27,093 bases of DNA from an uncultured Porphyromonas sp. (GTDB lineage Bacteria; Bacteroidota; Bacteroidia; Bacteroidales; Porphyromonadaceae). The number at the start of each line of letters is the position of its first letter. Position 1 is the first letter of the stretch. The stretch is taken from assembly GCA_902490315.1 (NCBI GenBank), contig CABUDK010000015.1:1-27093 (forward strand), read 5' to 3'. Positions 15,335 to 23,162 of this stretch are shown in pieces. The notes beneath the pieces are model-generated. The model was not told the origin of the DNA, ran no database searches, and saw nothing but the letters and a program-made list of their open reading frames with translations. A program made the position numbers and the translations under genes.

Positions 15335-15342
15335 CAAAGGTA
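15335..15342 (-). promoter_or_regulatory. -7 promoter box of the Big2 lipoprotein/TlpA unit (TACCTTTG)
   Basis: TACCTTTG on the minus strand lies 40 bp upstream of the lipoprotein start and is flanked by AT-rich sequence. No exact TTTG was seen at -33. Confidence 0.6.
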
Positions 15343-15550
15343 ATAAATATATTGGAAATAATAGTAGTCTCGATAACGAGCCTCCGCTGCGGGGACACAC
15401 ATGGCAGAAAACCGGAGCAAACAGAGGGTGCGGAGTATATCGGAATAGCCGAAACAGACGAACGACCTGGAGAGTGGATCGAGGAGCTGAATAACCCGCA
15501 TAAAGCGGACTATAGGTCAGTTCTAACCTCCCTAATGTCCTTTGATCCCT
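15343..15550. other. Intergenic stretch, no gene seen
   Basis: This stretch lies between the lipoprotein promoter and repeat copy B. Both strands have short open frames without a plausible start or family match. A small CCGC-ATAAA-GCGG hairpin lies near 15500. I see no RNA gene or known motif. Confidence 0.5.
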
Positions 15551-15745
15551 CCGAATCTCCCGAAGAATCTCCCGATAGCTCGCTGGAAAATGAAAATTCT
15601 CCACGGAGGCGAGGAAAATTTCTTCGGAAGAATCAAACGATACTTCGGAAGAATCAAATGATACTTCCGAAGTATTTTTCATTTCCTCGGTGGCAAATCA
15701 GAAATTCCTCCGGAGGAATTCTTGGATTTCCTCGGGAGGAATAGA
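15551..15745 (-). repeat. Palindrome-rich intergenic repeat, copy B
   Basis: This copy is inverted relative to copy A and is its closest match. The AATTCCTCCGGAGGAATT palindrome is at 15703-15720. The 21-bp tandem (CTTCGGAAGAATCAAACGATA and CTTCGGAAGAATCAAATGATA) is around 15631-15665. The end blocks CTCCACGGAGGCGAGGAAAA and GATAGCTCGCTGGAAAATGA are conserved. It lies between the MBOAT stop and the Big2 lipoprotein promoter. Confidence 0.88.
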
Positions 15746-15776
15746 TTGACGGGTGACTATTGGCTAGAGCTCCTAG

Positions 15777-17303
15777 CTAAAACTGGAAGTAGATAAAGGG
15801 CTGCACGCCACTGCTCTGGAATTGGACGACGAGCAGCACAACGAGGGCGAAGAGGAGCGCCTGACCGACTAGTGGCATACGACTGAAGCTGCGCTCGAGG
15901 GGGCGGAAGGCGCGCTGCGGGATGAAATGCGCTACGAAGCCTAGCACGATGAGGGTCACGACGAGCCAGTAACCTTCGAGGAATTGCGGGATGATCTCGG
16001 GGTGGAACTCATACCGTATCATCTCAAACATTTGCCCGATGCCCTCCATCGTCGGCATACGGAAGAAGATCCAGGCGAAGCAGACGAAGTGGAAGGTGAT
16101 GAACATACCTAGGTAGCGTCTCAGCCGTCCCATAGAGCCACCGTCAGGGCGTGCCCATGGACAGATCTGCATATAGAGCTTGTGCAGGGCTAGTGCCACA
16201 CCGTGCATGCCGCCCCAGAGGATGAAGCGCAGGCTGGCTCCGTGCCACAGTCCGCCGAGGAGCATGGTGATCAGGAGGTTGAGATAAGTGCGCAGGCGAC
16301 CACGACGACTACCCCCGAGCGGTATGTAGAGGTAGTCTCGCAACCAAGAGGAGAGGGAGATGTGCCAGCGTCGCCAGAACTCGGTGATGGTAGCGGAGCG
16401 GTAGGGCGAGTCGAAGTTGATATTGAAGCGAAACCCGAGCCATAGGGCTATGCCGATAGCCATATCGGAGTAGCCGGAGAAGTCGCAGTAGATCTGGAGT
16501 GCGTAGCCGTAGATGGCCATAAGGTTTTCGAAGCCACTGTAAAGAGTAGGGGCATCGAAGACACGATCCACAAAGTTGAGCGAGATATAGTCGGAGATGA
16601 TCGCCTTCTTGATCAGTCCCGAGAGGATCAGAAAGAGTCCTTCGCCAAACTCCTTTTTGGTGACCCATACGGGCTTGTAGATCTGCGGGATAAAGTCTTT
16701 GGCACGTACAATAGGCCCCGCCACGAGCTGAGGAAAGAAGGAGACGTAAAAGAGGTAGTCCACCCAGCGCCTCAGCGGACGTATCTCGCCTCGGTAAATG
16801 TCGATGACGTAGCTGAGCGACTGGAAGGTGAAGAAGGAGATGCCGACGGGGAGGAAGATGTCGAGTGGCCCTAGCTGTGTCGTGCTTATCTCGGTGAGTC
16901 CGACCAGTCCACCAAACCACTGCACGAGCGGGGTGAAGAGCTCGAGGAGGAAGTTGGTATACTTAAAGTATCCGAGCATGCCGAGGTTGAAGCAGAGGGA
17001 GAGGGTGAGCCAGCGGCGCTTGACTTTGCGCTCTGGGGTGGATGCTATGAGGTGGCCAATGATGAAGTCGACCGTGGCGGTCATGATGAGGATCGTAGCG
17101 TAGTAGCCACTGCTCTTGTAGTAGAAGAAGAGGGAGAAGCAGACTACATAGATGATCCGTGCCAACGTGTGCCTACGCAGCAGGTAGTAGAGCGGCAGGA
17201 AGAGCAGGAAGAGGACGAGAAAGAGTCCACTATTGAAGAGCATTGGTGCGGAGCTATCGTAGGTGAGTAGCTCGGCAGCTCGTGAGAGATAGGGGGTGAG
17301 CAT
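15777..17303 (-). CDS. MBOAT family membrane O-acyltransferase (AlgI/PatA-like)
   Basis: The 508-residue polytopic protein carries the MBOAT hallmarks: GYFKYTNF (111-118), LPVGISFFTFQSLSYVID (151-168), FFPQLVAGPIVR (189-200), DFSGYSDMAIG (274-284), FWRRWHISLSSWLRDYLYIP with His314, and LLGGLWHGAS with the invariant His354. The family moves acyl groups, here probably acetyl, across the cytoplasmic membrane to periplasmic acceptors such as alginate, peptidoglycan or LPS O-antigen. An alternative start at 17243 (MLFNSGLFLVLF) looks more like the usual family N-terminus and would give 488 residues. It lies 7 bp after an SGNH hydrolase gene and third in a two-SGNH-plus-MBOAT row, the gene set expected for O-acetylation. 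The acceptor is not known. Confidence 0.9.
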   Translation of the reverse strand: MLTPYLSRAAELLTYDSSAPMLFNSGLFLVLFLLFLPLYYLLRRHTLARIIYVVCFSLFFYYKSSGYYATILIMTATVDFIIGHLIASTPERKVKRRWLTLSLCFNLGMLGYFKYTNFLLELFTPLVQWFGGLVGLTEISTTQLGPLDIFLPVGISFFTFQSLSYVIDIYRGEIRPLRRWVDYLFYVSFFPQLVAGPIVRAKDFIPQIYKPVWVTKKEFGEGLFLILSGLIKKAIISDYISLNFVDRVFDAPTLYSGFENLMAIYGYALQIYCDFSGYSDMAIGIALWLGFRFNINFDSPYRSATITEFWRRWHISLSSWLRDYLYIPLGGSRRGRLRTYLNLLITMLLGGLWHGASLRFILWGGMHGVALALHKLYMQICPWARPDGGSMGRLRRYLGMFITFHFVCFAWIFFRMPTMEGIGQMFEMIRYEFHPEIIPQFLEGYWLVVTLIVLGFVAHFIPQRAFRPLERSFSRMPLVGQALLFALVVLLVVQFQSSGVQPFIYFQF

Positions 17304-17310
17304 ACGGAGG

Positions 17311-18573
17311 TTAGTCTTCGGAGGCTTGAGGGGTGACGTGGGGGGAGCGTTGGCGCCACTGCTTATAGTCGTCTTGGAGAGCGGTGGCGATCGCCTCCCC
17401 TACCTTGTTATAGCCAGCAGCGGTCAGATGGACGCGATCACCAGAGAGGATGCCACTAGAGAGCAGCTGTGCAGCACCCGCCGCCCCACCGAAGTGAGCG
17501 AAGAGATCGATGTAGCCACACCCCAGCTCCCGAGCTTGCTGCTGCAACTCGTCAGCTATGAGCTGACAATTGGCATTAGTGCGGTAACTGGTGCGGTAGA
17601 CAGTGCGACGACGACTACGCTTGCCACGACGACTTTTGTGAGCTGTACGGACCTTCTTATAGTTGGCGAGAGGCGAGGTAAGGACGATAGCGCAGTCGGG
17701 ATTGCTCGCTTGGAGCCTGCGTACCAGTCGTGCAACCTCCGCGCCAAAGTTGTTGCGGTCAAACTGCCGAGCGAGTGACTCATTGGTACCTAGCGAAAGG
17801 ATGATCAGCCGAGGGCGCAAGATGGCAACGGAACTAGTGAAGCTACCCTTGCTGTAAGTGTAGTAGGTAGCACCGTTGTAGCCGATCGTGTGGACGAGCG
17901 CGCCGCCGCTACTACGCTCTAGGCTAGCGCCATACCAGACGGCCGAGGCGGGAGCGATCACCTCTGCCGAGCTAACGTAGCGACCCACGAGGAGCGTGTC
18001 GGTGACGATCTGCTCTGAGATTAAGGTGTCGTGAGCGACCTCGCTGGAGCTACCACCAGACAAGGTGAAAGGTTGCGTCCCCCGCTTGCGGTAGATGACG
18101 ATGCGGTCAAAGGTTTGTTCGCCACCGCACTGCAGGGTATAGGTGACGGTACCACTGGCTCTCGTTCGTAGCACCATGCCGGTGGGGCTCTCCTGGTCGT
18201 AGTCTCTTTGGGTAATCTTAACGCCCGACGTGCCTGCTGAGGAGGCTCGTATCACCGTGTGGATAGGCGGATTGGTCCCCAACAAGCGAAAAGGACCGAC
18301 CCAGCCGATCCCGCCATTGCCCCAACGCTGCGTAAAGGATTGACGGATCGGCATCGTAAAGTGTCCCGCCTGTATGTGTGAGTCGCCAAGGTGAATGATC
18401 GAGACAGTCTGCGCAGTCGCTCTCGCTTCGTCACAAGCGGACCAAAAATTATCGAGGTAACCCTCAGGGGCTACGAGCTGTGGCGTGCGCTGTGCCATAA
18501 GCGTCTGCGTCAAGAGGAGCAGGCTCCCTATGAAGACACATTTGATCCGTATCATCCTACTCTGCCTCATCAC
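17311..18573 (-). CDS. SGNH/GDSL hydrolase-fold protein, exported
   Basis: The 420-residue product has a signal peptide ending near LMAQR (residue 28). The SGNH blocks are GDSHIQAG with nucleophile Ser65, SLGTNES at 260-266 (block III Asn) and GDRVHLTAAGY with Asp379 and His382, so the catalytic set appears complete. The middle (about 100-250) is a beta-rich insertion. An odd basic stretch (306-332, dominated by Lys and Arg) lies between blocks III and V. The likely role is acetyl transfer to, or removal from, a periplasmic glycan together with the MBOAT protein encoded 7 bp downstream. The start could also be ATG 18555, just after the stop of the upstream gene; the longer start overlaps that gene by 17 bp. 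Confidence 0.87.
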   Translation of the reverse strand: MMRQSRMIRIKCVFIGSLLLLTQTLMAQRTPQLVAPEGYLDNFWSACDEARATAQTVSIIHLGDSHIQAGHFTMPIRQSFTQRWGNGGIGWVGPFRLLGTNPPIHTVIRASSAGTSGVKITQRDYDQESPTGMVLRTRASGTVTYTLQCGGEQTFDRIVIYRKRGTQPFTLSGGSSSEVAHDTLISEQIVTDTLLVGRYVSSAEVIAPASAVWYGASLERSSGGALVHTIGYNGATYYTYSKGSFTSSVAILRPRLIILSLGTNESLARQFDRNNFGAEVARLVRRLQASNPDCAIVLTSPLANYKKVRTAHKSRRGKRSRRRTVYRTSYRTNANCQLIADELQQQARELGCGYIDLFAHFGGAAGAAQLLSSGILSGDRVHLTAAGYNKVGEAIATALQDDYKQWRQRSPHVTPQASED

Positions 18574-19954
18574 TAATCAGATCTGCTGTGAGTAACTTAG
18601 CGAGCTGCCGCCCACCTGCCATAGAGATGTGGGTGTAGTCTTTTGCCGCCCACCCTTTGTCCACAAAGCCTTTGATGCCACCCAGCGAAGCCATCGCCTC
18701 ATGCGTATTCCAAAAGAGGAGTCCATAGCGCTGCGCCAAGCGATGCTGTATGCGGAGCACACGAGCCACTCCATTGAGTGGGTGTATCTCGCCATCACGC
18801 AGCGTGGCGCGGTCGGAGAGCGACATGAGTAAGATGGTGGCGTGTGGGTAGAGCTTCTGAATATGCTCGATACTCTTAGCCATGGCGGCGTAATACCAGT
18901 CGTAGCTGTCGTTATTGTCCTGAGCGCTCACCACATTGAGTCCATAGGAGAGGATGATTAGGTCGTAAGGGCGGAAGCGTGAGAGCTGCGCTGTCAAGGC
19001 TGAGGAGACAGCATTAAGATTCGTCCCCATAGAGCCACGGAGACTGTAGTTGTCCACGGAGATACCTGTCACGCCGTCGAAGCAGACGCCATAGAAGCGC
19101 GTGCCATCGCCTCCCTCGGTGGCTAGCTCAACTCGCTTGACACCACTCTGCGGGAGGGTGTACTCGGTCAATGCTCCGTGACTGGCGGGCAGCTCGACAC
19201 GCTGCTGCTCGCCGCCATTGATGCCGTAAGTGATCGCCACCGGGATCGAGTCGCTGACGTACTGAAGCGTCACGCGGTCGGCGGCACTCTTTAGCTTGTA
19301 GCTTGTGGAGGCGGCAGCGGTAGCGGTGGCAAAGGTTTCGGCCAATGTAAAGAGAGAGCGAGACTTACTCTTATTGGCGGAGGTCTCCTGCCAAGCGCCC
19401 TCGAAGCGCTGCTGGATGCTTTGCCTAAAGCGAGCCACAGGCGAGGTGAGCGGTACGTAACCCACGCCTTGTCCGCCATAAGTCTGCTGGAGTGCCTGGC
19501 GAAAGGGAGCCACCAAGATGTCGCCCTCAATAAAGGAGTCACCAACGAAAGCAATGTGGACGGCCTTAGAATGCCCCTCTCGCAGCGCAGCGCGCAGACG
19601 ACGCAACGCACTCTGCCCCTCGGAGTAGTCCATCAGACGGCTTGAGAGCTCTAGCGGAGGAAGCGTGTCGATGGCAATTTGAGTACGACTGGTCGAGTCT
19701 CCTATTGCAGTTGTAGAATCTGTGGGAAGAGCTTCAGAAGCAAATGGATTATCAGATTCGTCTAAGGGTATGGAGAGCGTCTCCGACGACTGATTCGCTG
19801 TCGTATCGAGGAGGTCACTCAGCGGGTTGAACCCCTTGACGTGGTAGCCCGCGATAGGACCGACAGCGACGAGCAGCTCCGAGAGTCCATACGCTAGCAA
19901 GCCGCCAACGAGGAGTAGCCCGAAGCTACGGTAGAGATGATTCCTTCTCTTCAT
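18557..19954 (-). CDS. Membrane-anchored SGNH hydrolase-fold protein
   Basis: The 465-residue protein has a positively charged N-terminus (MKRRNH) and one hydrophobic segment at about 10-33 that probably stays as a membrane anchor. A low-complexity Ser/Thr/Asp-rich linker runs to about residue 105 and is followed by an SGNH-type domain. Visible blocks are FVGDSFIEGD with Ser140, LSYGLNVVS (block III-like with Asn) and DYTHISMAGG with Asp439 and His442. It resembles the next gene product in layout, so the two look like an ancient duplication that diverged in anchoring. It likely works in the periplasm with the MBOAT transferase. It starts 31 bp after the DUF3109 gene. Confidence 0.87.
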   Translation of the reverse strand: MKRRNHLYRSFGLLLVGGLLAYGLSELLVAVGPIAGYHVKGFNPLSDLLDTTANQSSETLSIPLDESDNPFASEALPTDSTTAIGDSTSRTQIAIDTLPPLELSSRLMDYSEGQSALRRLRAALREGHSKAVHIAFVGDSFIEGDILVAPFRQALQQTYGGQGVGYVPLTSPVARFRQSIQQRFEGAWQETSANKSKSRSLFTLAETFATATAAASTSYKLKSAADRVTLQYVSDSIPVAITYGINGGEQQRVELPASHGALTEYTLPQSGVKRVELATEGGDGTRFYGVCFDGVTGISVDNYSLRGSMGTNLNAVSSALTAQLSRFRPYDLIILSYGLNVVSAQDNNDSYDWYYAAMAKSIEHIQKLYPHATILLMSLSDRATLRDGEIHPLNGVARVLRIQHRLAQRYGLLFWNTHEAMASLGGIKGFVDKGWAAKDYTHISMAGGRQLAKLLTADLISDEAE

Positions 19955-19985
19955 GAACTATGAGATAGCGTACCTCAGGTGTCAA

Positions 19986-20603
19986 TCAGCGCTTGGCGCG
20001 TCGCTCTGCCTCCGCCTCTTTGCGACGCGCCTCTTGGAGTAGTTTGTCCGCCTCGACAAGCTGATCGTAAAAGTGCGCCCCGAAGGCTGCTATCAGAGGT
20101 TCGCGTACGAACTGGTAGACCTTGATGCCGAGCTTGCGTCCTCGCTCCACAGCCGCCTGACAAATGTCCCAGCGGTCGTAATGTAGCGACGAAAAGTATT
20201 TGAACTGACGCACACGGATCGGGTAGAGCCGACAGCTGATCGGCTTCTCCAGCTTGACCTCGGGATGGGTCGAGACGTACCATTCGATGGCGCAGCGTAC
20301 CCCTTCGGGAGGTGTGGGATGGAGCGTGAAGGCGCAGTTCTCATCGTTGACCACAGAGAGTACCCGTTCACCAGTTATGTCCGTGTAGCTCACCCCCTGA
20401 TGATGAATCAGCTCACACGCCTCGGGGGCTAGGTGCGGCTCGAGGAGCGAGAGATGACGCTGGTAGCTCTGACACTCGCGCTCTGTGGCAGGAGGTCCCG
20501 CATCGCCATGTACGCAACAGGCGCCACGGCATACGGCGTAGTCGCAGGCGAAGCACTCCTCAAGGATCTCAAAGCTCACCACTTTGTCATCGATCTGTAT
20601 CAT
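19986..20603 (-). CDS. DUF3109 family cysteine-rich protein
   Basis: The 205-residue cytoplasmic protein carries a cysteine cluster near the N-terminus (Cys17, Cys20, Cys25, Cys29, Cys30 and Cys44; ECFACDYAVCRGACCVHGD) and further cysteines in NCAFT, VRCAIEW, SCRLYP and DICQAA. This is the pattern of DUF3109 and is akin to YkgJ-type zinc or iron-sulphur proteins. Function is unknown; metal binding is inferred from the cysteine spacing. The start ATG 20603 overlaps the stop of the upstream isomerase gene (ATGA), so they are translationally coupled. The longer alternative from 20714 would lie within that gene and is not family-like. The C-terminus is a charged helix rich in Glu, Arg and Lys. 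Confidence 0.82.
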   Translation of the reverse strand: MIQIDDKVVSFEILEECFACDYAVCRGACCVHGDAGPPATERECQSYQRHLSLLEPHLAPEACELIHHQGVSYTDITGERVLSVVNDENCAFTLHPTPPEGVRCAIEWYVSTHPEVKLEKPISCRLYPIRVRQFKYFSSLHYDRWDICQAAVERGRKLGIKVYQFVREPLIAAFGAHFYDQLVEADKLLQEARRKEAEAERRAKR

Positions 20604-21535
20604 AGCTCTGCGGGCGTTAAGGTTATCATCAAAGCTTTGCCCTCGCCTGGTGCTATCCGTATCGGGAGCGTCTCGGCGGGGATTAGTAATGCTTCGTGAG
20701 GAGCTAGTTGCCACGGCTCCGTGTCGTCACCGCTTAGCGTCAAGCTCCCAGAGATGCCGACAAGGATCGCACAGCTCGTTCCATCCGTTGTGATGAGCTG
20801 AGACGAGTCTGGTTTGGCTGTCACCTCGTGACAAACGAAGCGTGGGGTACCCAAGGGCAACTGGCGAGAAGCCAGCTTGTGCGGTCCTAGTGTAGCACTG
20901 CGGAGTGCCTCCTCAATGTGTAGCGTTCGCCGGGCACCCTCGTCATCTACTCGGTCGTAGTCGTAAAGCCGATAGGTCGTATCGCTCGTGTCCTGCACCT
21001 CGATAAGCATCGAGCCAGCACCGAGTGCGTGGATCGTCCCAGCTGGTAGAGCGATGGCCTCACCTGGTCTCACAGGCTCCCAGTGCAGGTAGTGCATCAG
21101 ATCACCACGCTCGATGACAGAGCGCAAGGCGTCGGCACTCATCCGCTCGGTCAGCCCGAGACAGATGCGGCTCGTTGGCTCCGTCTCTAGGAAGTACCAT
21201 ACCTCATCTTTGCCCCCCTCCTCAGGCGATGGGTGTACCTGTACAGAGAGATCTGCCGCAGCGTCTAGCAGCTTGATCAACAAAGGGAAAACTCCACCGC
21301 ATCGTGCCGTCTGTCCTCGTCCTAGTAAGCGGTCGCCATAGCGAGCCACCAAAGCGTCCAGCGAAGCTCCCTCGTAGTCTGGACCCTCCGTGGGCGTCTC
21401 CTGTCCAATGAGTGCTGAGAGTAGCCACGCCTCGCCGATCTGCTTGTCGCCTCCCGTAGGCGCAAGATGACCTCCGCCCCATATCTTGTGATAGTATTGG
21501 GGCGTGCAACGAATCGGTGTGAGCTTACGAGACAT
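20600..21535 (-). CDS. manA: Mannose-6-phosphate isomerase, class I
   Basis: The 311-residue cupin-fold protein has the type I phosphomannose isomerase signatures: GGDKQIGEAWLLS near residue 28, LIKLLDAAADLSVQVHP with metal ligands Gln99 and His101, KDEVWYF with Glu111, and LPAGTIHALGAG with His169. The C-terminal part is a second cupin half. The short length matches the compact Bacteroidetes/Firmicutes version. It interconverts fructose-6-phosphate and mannose-6-phosphate, feeding mannose and GDP-sugar synthesis for envelope glycans. It overlaps the DUF3109 gene by 4 bp and lies 28 bp downstream of a small membrane protein gene. Confidence 0.9.
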   Translation of the reverse strand: MSRKLTPIRCTPQYYHKIWGGGHLAPTGGDKQIGEAWLLSALIGQETPTEGPDYEGASLDALVARYGDRLLGRGQTARCGGVFPLLIKLLDAAADLSVQVHPSPEEGGKDEVWYFLETEPTSRICLGLTERMSADALRSVIERGDLMHYLHWEPVRPGEAIALPAGTIHALGAGSMLIEVQDTSDTTYRLYDYDRVDDEGARRTLHIEEALRSATLGPHKLASRQLPLGTPRFVCHEVTAKPDSSQLITTDGTSCAILVGISGSLTLSGDDTEPWQLAPHEALLIPAETLPIRIAPGEGKALMITLTPAEL

Positions 21536-21563
21536 ATATATAATAGGAGAGCTGTGGCGATGG

Positions 21564-21788
21564 TTACTTCTCTTCGTCCTCAGACTGCTCTAGAGCACGA
21601 CGCTCCTGCTCGATGCGGTAGTTCCTATGCCATATCCAGGCGAGGAGTGCGATCACCACAAGCGTGCCGATACTGGAGCCTACACGTATCCAGTCAAAGG
21701 GGGCGCGCTGCAGGATCCAGACCCACACGTTGAGGGCGATCCACCAGATGAGGAGGAAGTAAAGCTTGAGGCGATCTCTGCGAGACAT
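21564..21788 (-). CDS. Small two-helix membrane protein of unknown function
   Basis: The 74-residue product has two hydrophobic segments (about 9-26 and 36-53) rich in Trp, a short loop between them and a charged C-terminal tail (QERRALEQSEDEEK). I do not recognise a family. The start at 21788 is 2 bp downstream of the stop of the PAS protein gene, which strongly suggests that the two are made together; a longer frame from 21896 would overlap that gene. It is close enough to ManA (28 bp) to share its transcript. Confidence 0.65.
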   Translation of the reverse strand: MSRRDRLKLYFLLIWWIALNVWVWILQRAPFDWIRVGSSIGTLVVIALLAWIWHRNYRIEQERRALEQSEDEEK

Positions 21789-21790
21789 GG

Positions 21791-22144
21791 CTAAGCCTTC
21801 TTCTCTAGTGGCACCTGACGGACGTAGTGTGCCATCTCGTGGGGGATGATCATCGATAGCTCCATAAAGCCAGCGTACTCGCCATTTTCGTACCACGGGA
21901 TCTGGTAGATGAGCTTCTTCTTGTCGCCCTTTGTGATGGTGTAGACATGCTTCGTCTGGTGTGCCATCATATCGGCCAGTAGCGAGCGTGCCGGCTCTGG
22001 GTGGCAGTCGAGGACATTCTTGCCAATCAAGCTTTGACCTGGCTTGAGATTGACCTGACGCGACTGCTCGTTCATCTCTATAATGCGACCCTCACGGTCA
22101 CAGATCGTGACCGCTACGTCTGCCTCTTCAAAGAATGGTATCAT
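21791..22144 (-). CDS. Stand-alone PAS domain protein
   Basis: The whole 117-residue product is one PAS domain. It has VAVTICDREGRIIEMNEQSR at residues 10-29 (typical PAS beta strands and the EMN turn), IGKNVLDCHPEPARSLLADM and a late GEYAGFMELSMIIP. There is no kinase, cyclase or DNA-binding domain attached. The stretch NVLDCHPEPA resembles PAS domains that bind haem or act next to ArsR/DUF438 partners, but no ligand can be named. It lies 17 bp after rlmH and 2 bp before a small membrane protein gene, which could be its partner at the membrane. Regulation and role are not known. Confidence 0.75.
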   Translation of the reverse strand: MIPFFEEADVAVTICDREGRIIEMNEQSRQVNLKPGQSLIGKNVLDCHPEPARSLLADMMAHQTKHVYTITKGDKKKLIYQIPWYENGEYAGFMELSMIIPHEMAHYVRQVPLEKKA

Positions 22145-22161
22145 GTGATTGGAACTATAGG

Positions 22162-22641
22162 TTAGTCGTGATGGTAAGGCTCTCCCCGCAGTATCGTACA
22201 GGCTCGGTAGATCTGCTCGACCGCAAAGAGACGCACCATCTCGTGCGTCAGGGTCAAGCGACTGAGTGACCAGGCTTGCTGTCCGTAGTGCTGCTTAAAC
22301 TCAGGCGTAAAGCCGTAGGGACCACCCACCACTAGGAGGAGTCGCTTAGCACCGCTATTCATGTAGCGCTGGAGCTGCTCCGCCCACTGACGACTCGTGT
22401 ACTCCTTGCCACGCTCATCCAGCAGGACCACCAGATCACTCGGGGCGATCACCGAGGCGATAGCCTCGCAGGTCGCTTGCTGCTGATTAGCGATGGAGGC
22501 TTGCTGCTTGCGCCGCTTAGGGTCGGGCAAGACCTCAATGTCGAAAGGTATATATCCGCCGATGCGCTGCCGATACTCCTCGATGAGTCGGTGTAGCTCT
22601 GGCGAAGAGGTCTCACCCACTACGAGGAGTGTCGTACGCAT
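22162..22641 (-). CDS. rlmH: 23S rRNA (pseudouridine1915-N3)-methyltransferase RlmH
   Basis: The 159-residue protein is a SPOUT-class methyltransferase of the usual RlmH length. Visible are the S-adenosylmethionine-binding knot LLVVGGPYGFTPEF around 101-114, LLDERGKEYTS in the middle, and the C-terminal SLSRLTLTHEMVRLFAVEQIYRACTILRGEPYHH, which is nearly invariant. It methylates pseudouridine 1915 in helix 69 of 23S rRNA on the 70S ribosome. It lies 18 bp after the DUF3127 gene and 17 bp before the PAS protein gene. Confidence 0.96.
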   Translation of the reverse strand: MRTTLLVVGETSSPELHRLIEEYRQRIGGYIPFDIEVLPDPKRRKQQASIANQQQATCEAIASVIAPSDLVVLLDERGKEYTSRQWAEQLQRYMNSGAKRLLLVVGGPYGFTPEFKQHYGQQAWSLSRLTLTHEMVRLFAVEQIYRACTILRGEPYHHD

Positions 22642-22659
22642 ACGATGCAGAGTTAACTC

Positions 22660-23145
22660 TTAGAAAGGTAGGTCGTCAGCGTTGTCACCAGCGGCTGGGT
22701 CAAAAGATCCGCCAAACTGATTTTGCGTTCCTGCCTCAGGAGCTTGCGAAGCGAAGCCCGTGCTAGGAGCTGGAGCTGCATTGCCCCCTACGTAAGGAGT
22801 TTTGTCCGCAAAGGGATCAGCCTCAGGTGCAGCAGCTGCCGCAGTCTGGTCTACCTTGGACACATTGTATGCTGTCACATCTGTGTACCAGCGCTCCATA
22901 TACTCACGGCTCTCTACGTCAAAGCGTACCTCGACGAAGTCACCCTCTGTGAGCGAAAACTCATCGATACGATTATTCCAAATGTTGAAGCAGATGGTGC
23001 GTGGGTACTGTGCGTCAGTCTCAATGACAAAAGCCCCCTTGCGCCAAGCGTTGCCCGACTTGCTGACACCCTCCTGTACTGGGAGAATGCGTATGACGGT
23101 GCCTCTGGCGATGAGTGGGTTGGGGCGGTTATTGTTGCTGTCCAT
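22660..23145 (-). CDS. DUF3127 OB-fold protein with an SSB-like C-terminal tail
   Basis: The 161-residue protein has an N-terminal domain of about 100 residues (GTVIRILPVQEGVSKSGNAW, KGAFVIETDAQYPRTICFN, EFSLTEGDFVEVRFDV, REYMERWYTDVTAYNV) that matches DUF3127, an OB-fold family common in Bacteroidetes. A flexible Ala/Pro/Gly/Gln-rich linker follows, ending in the acidic tip DNADDLPF. This layout of OB fold, disordered linker and Asp-Asp-hydrophobic-Pro-Phe tip copies single-stranded DNA-binding protein. DNA binding has not been shown in the sequence, and this is a paralogue-like family rather than the main SSB. It is 42 bp downstream of trpS. Confidence 0.85.
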   Translation of the reverse strand: MDSNNNRPNPLIARGTVIRILPVQEGVSKSGNAWRKGAFVIETDAQYPRTICFNIWNNRIDEFSLTEGDFVEVRFDVESREYMERWYTDVTAYNVSKVDQTAAAAAPEADPFADKTPYVGGNAAPAPSTGFASQAPEAGTQNQFGGSFDPAAGDNADDLPF

Positions 23146-23162
23146 ATATAGTCTATAAGTGG

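Noticed and set aside
15308..15682. Minus-strand open frame of 124 codons crossing repeat copy B
   Set aside because: It starts inside the repeat (MKNTSEVSFDSSE) and continues into unrelated sequence. Copy A has no equivalent extension, and the frame runs over the lipoprotein promoter.
16309..16920. Minus-strand open frame of 203 codons in another frame
   Set aside because: It overlaps the conserved core of the MBOAT gene, and its product is a low-complexity Arg/Leu/His-rich shadow.
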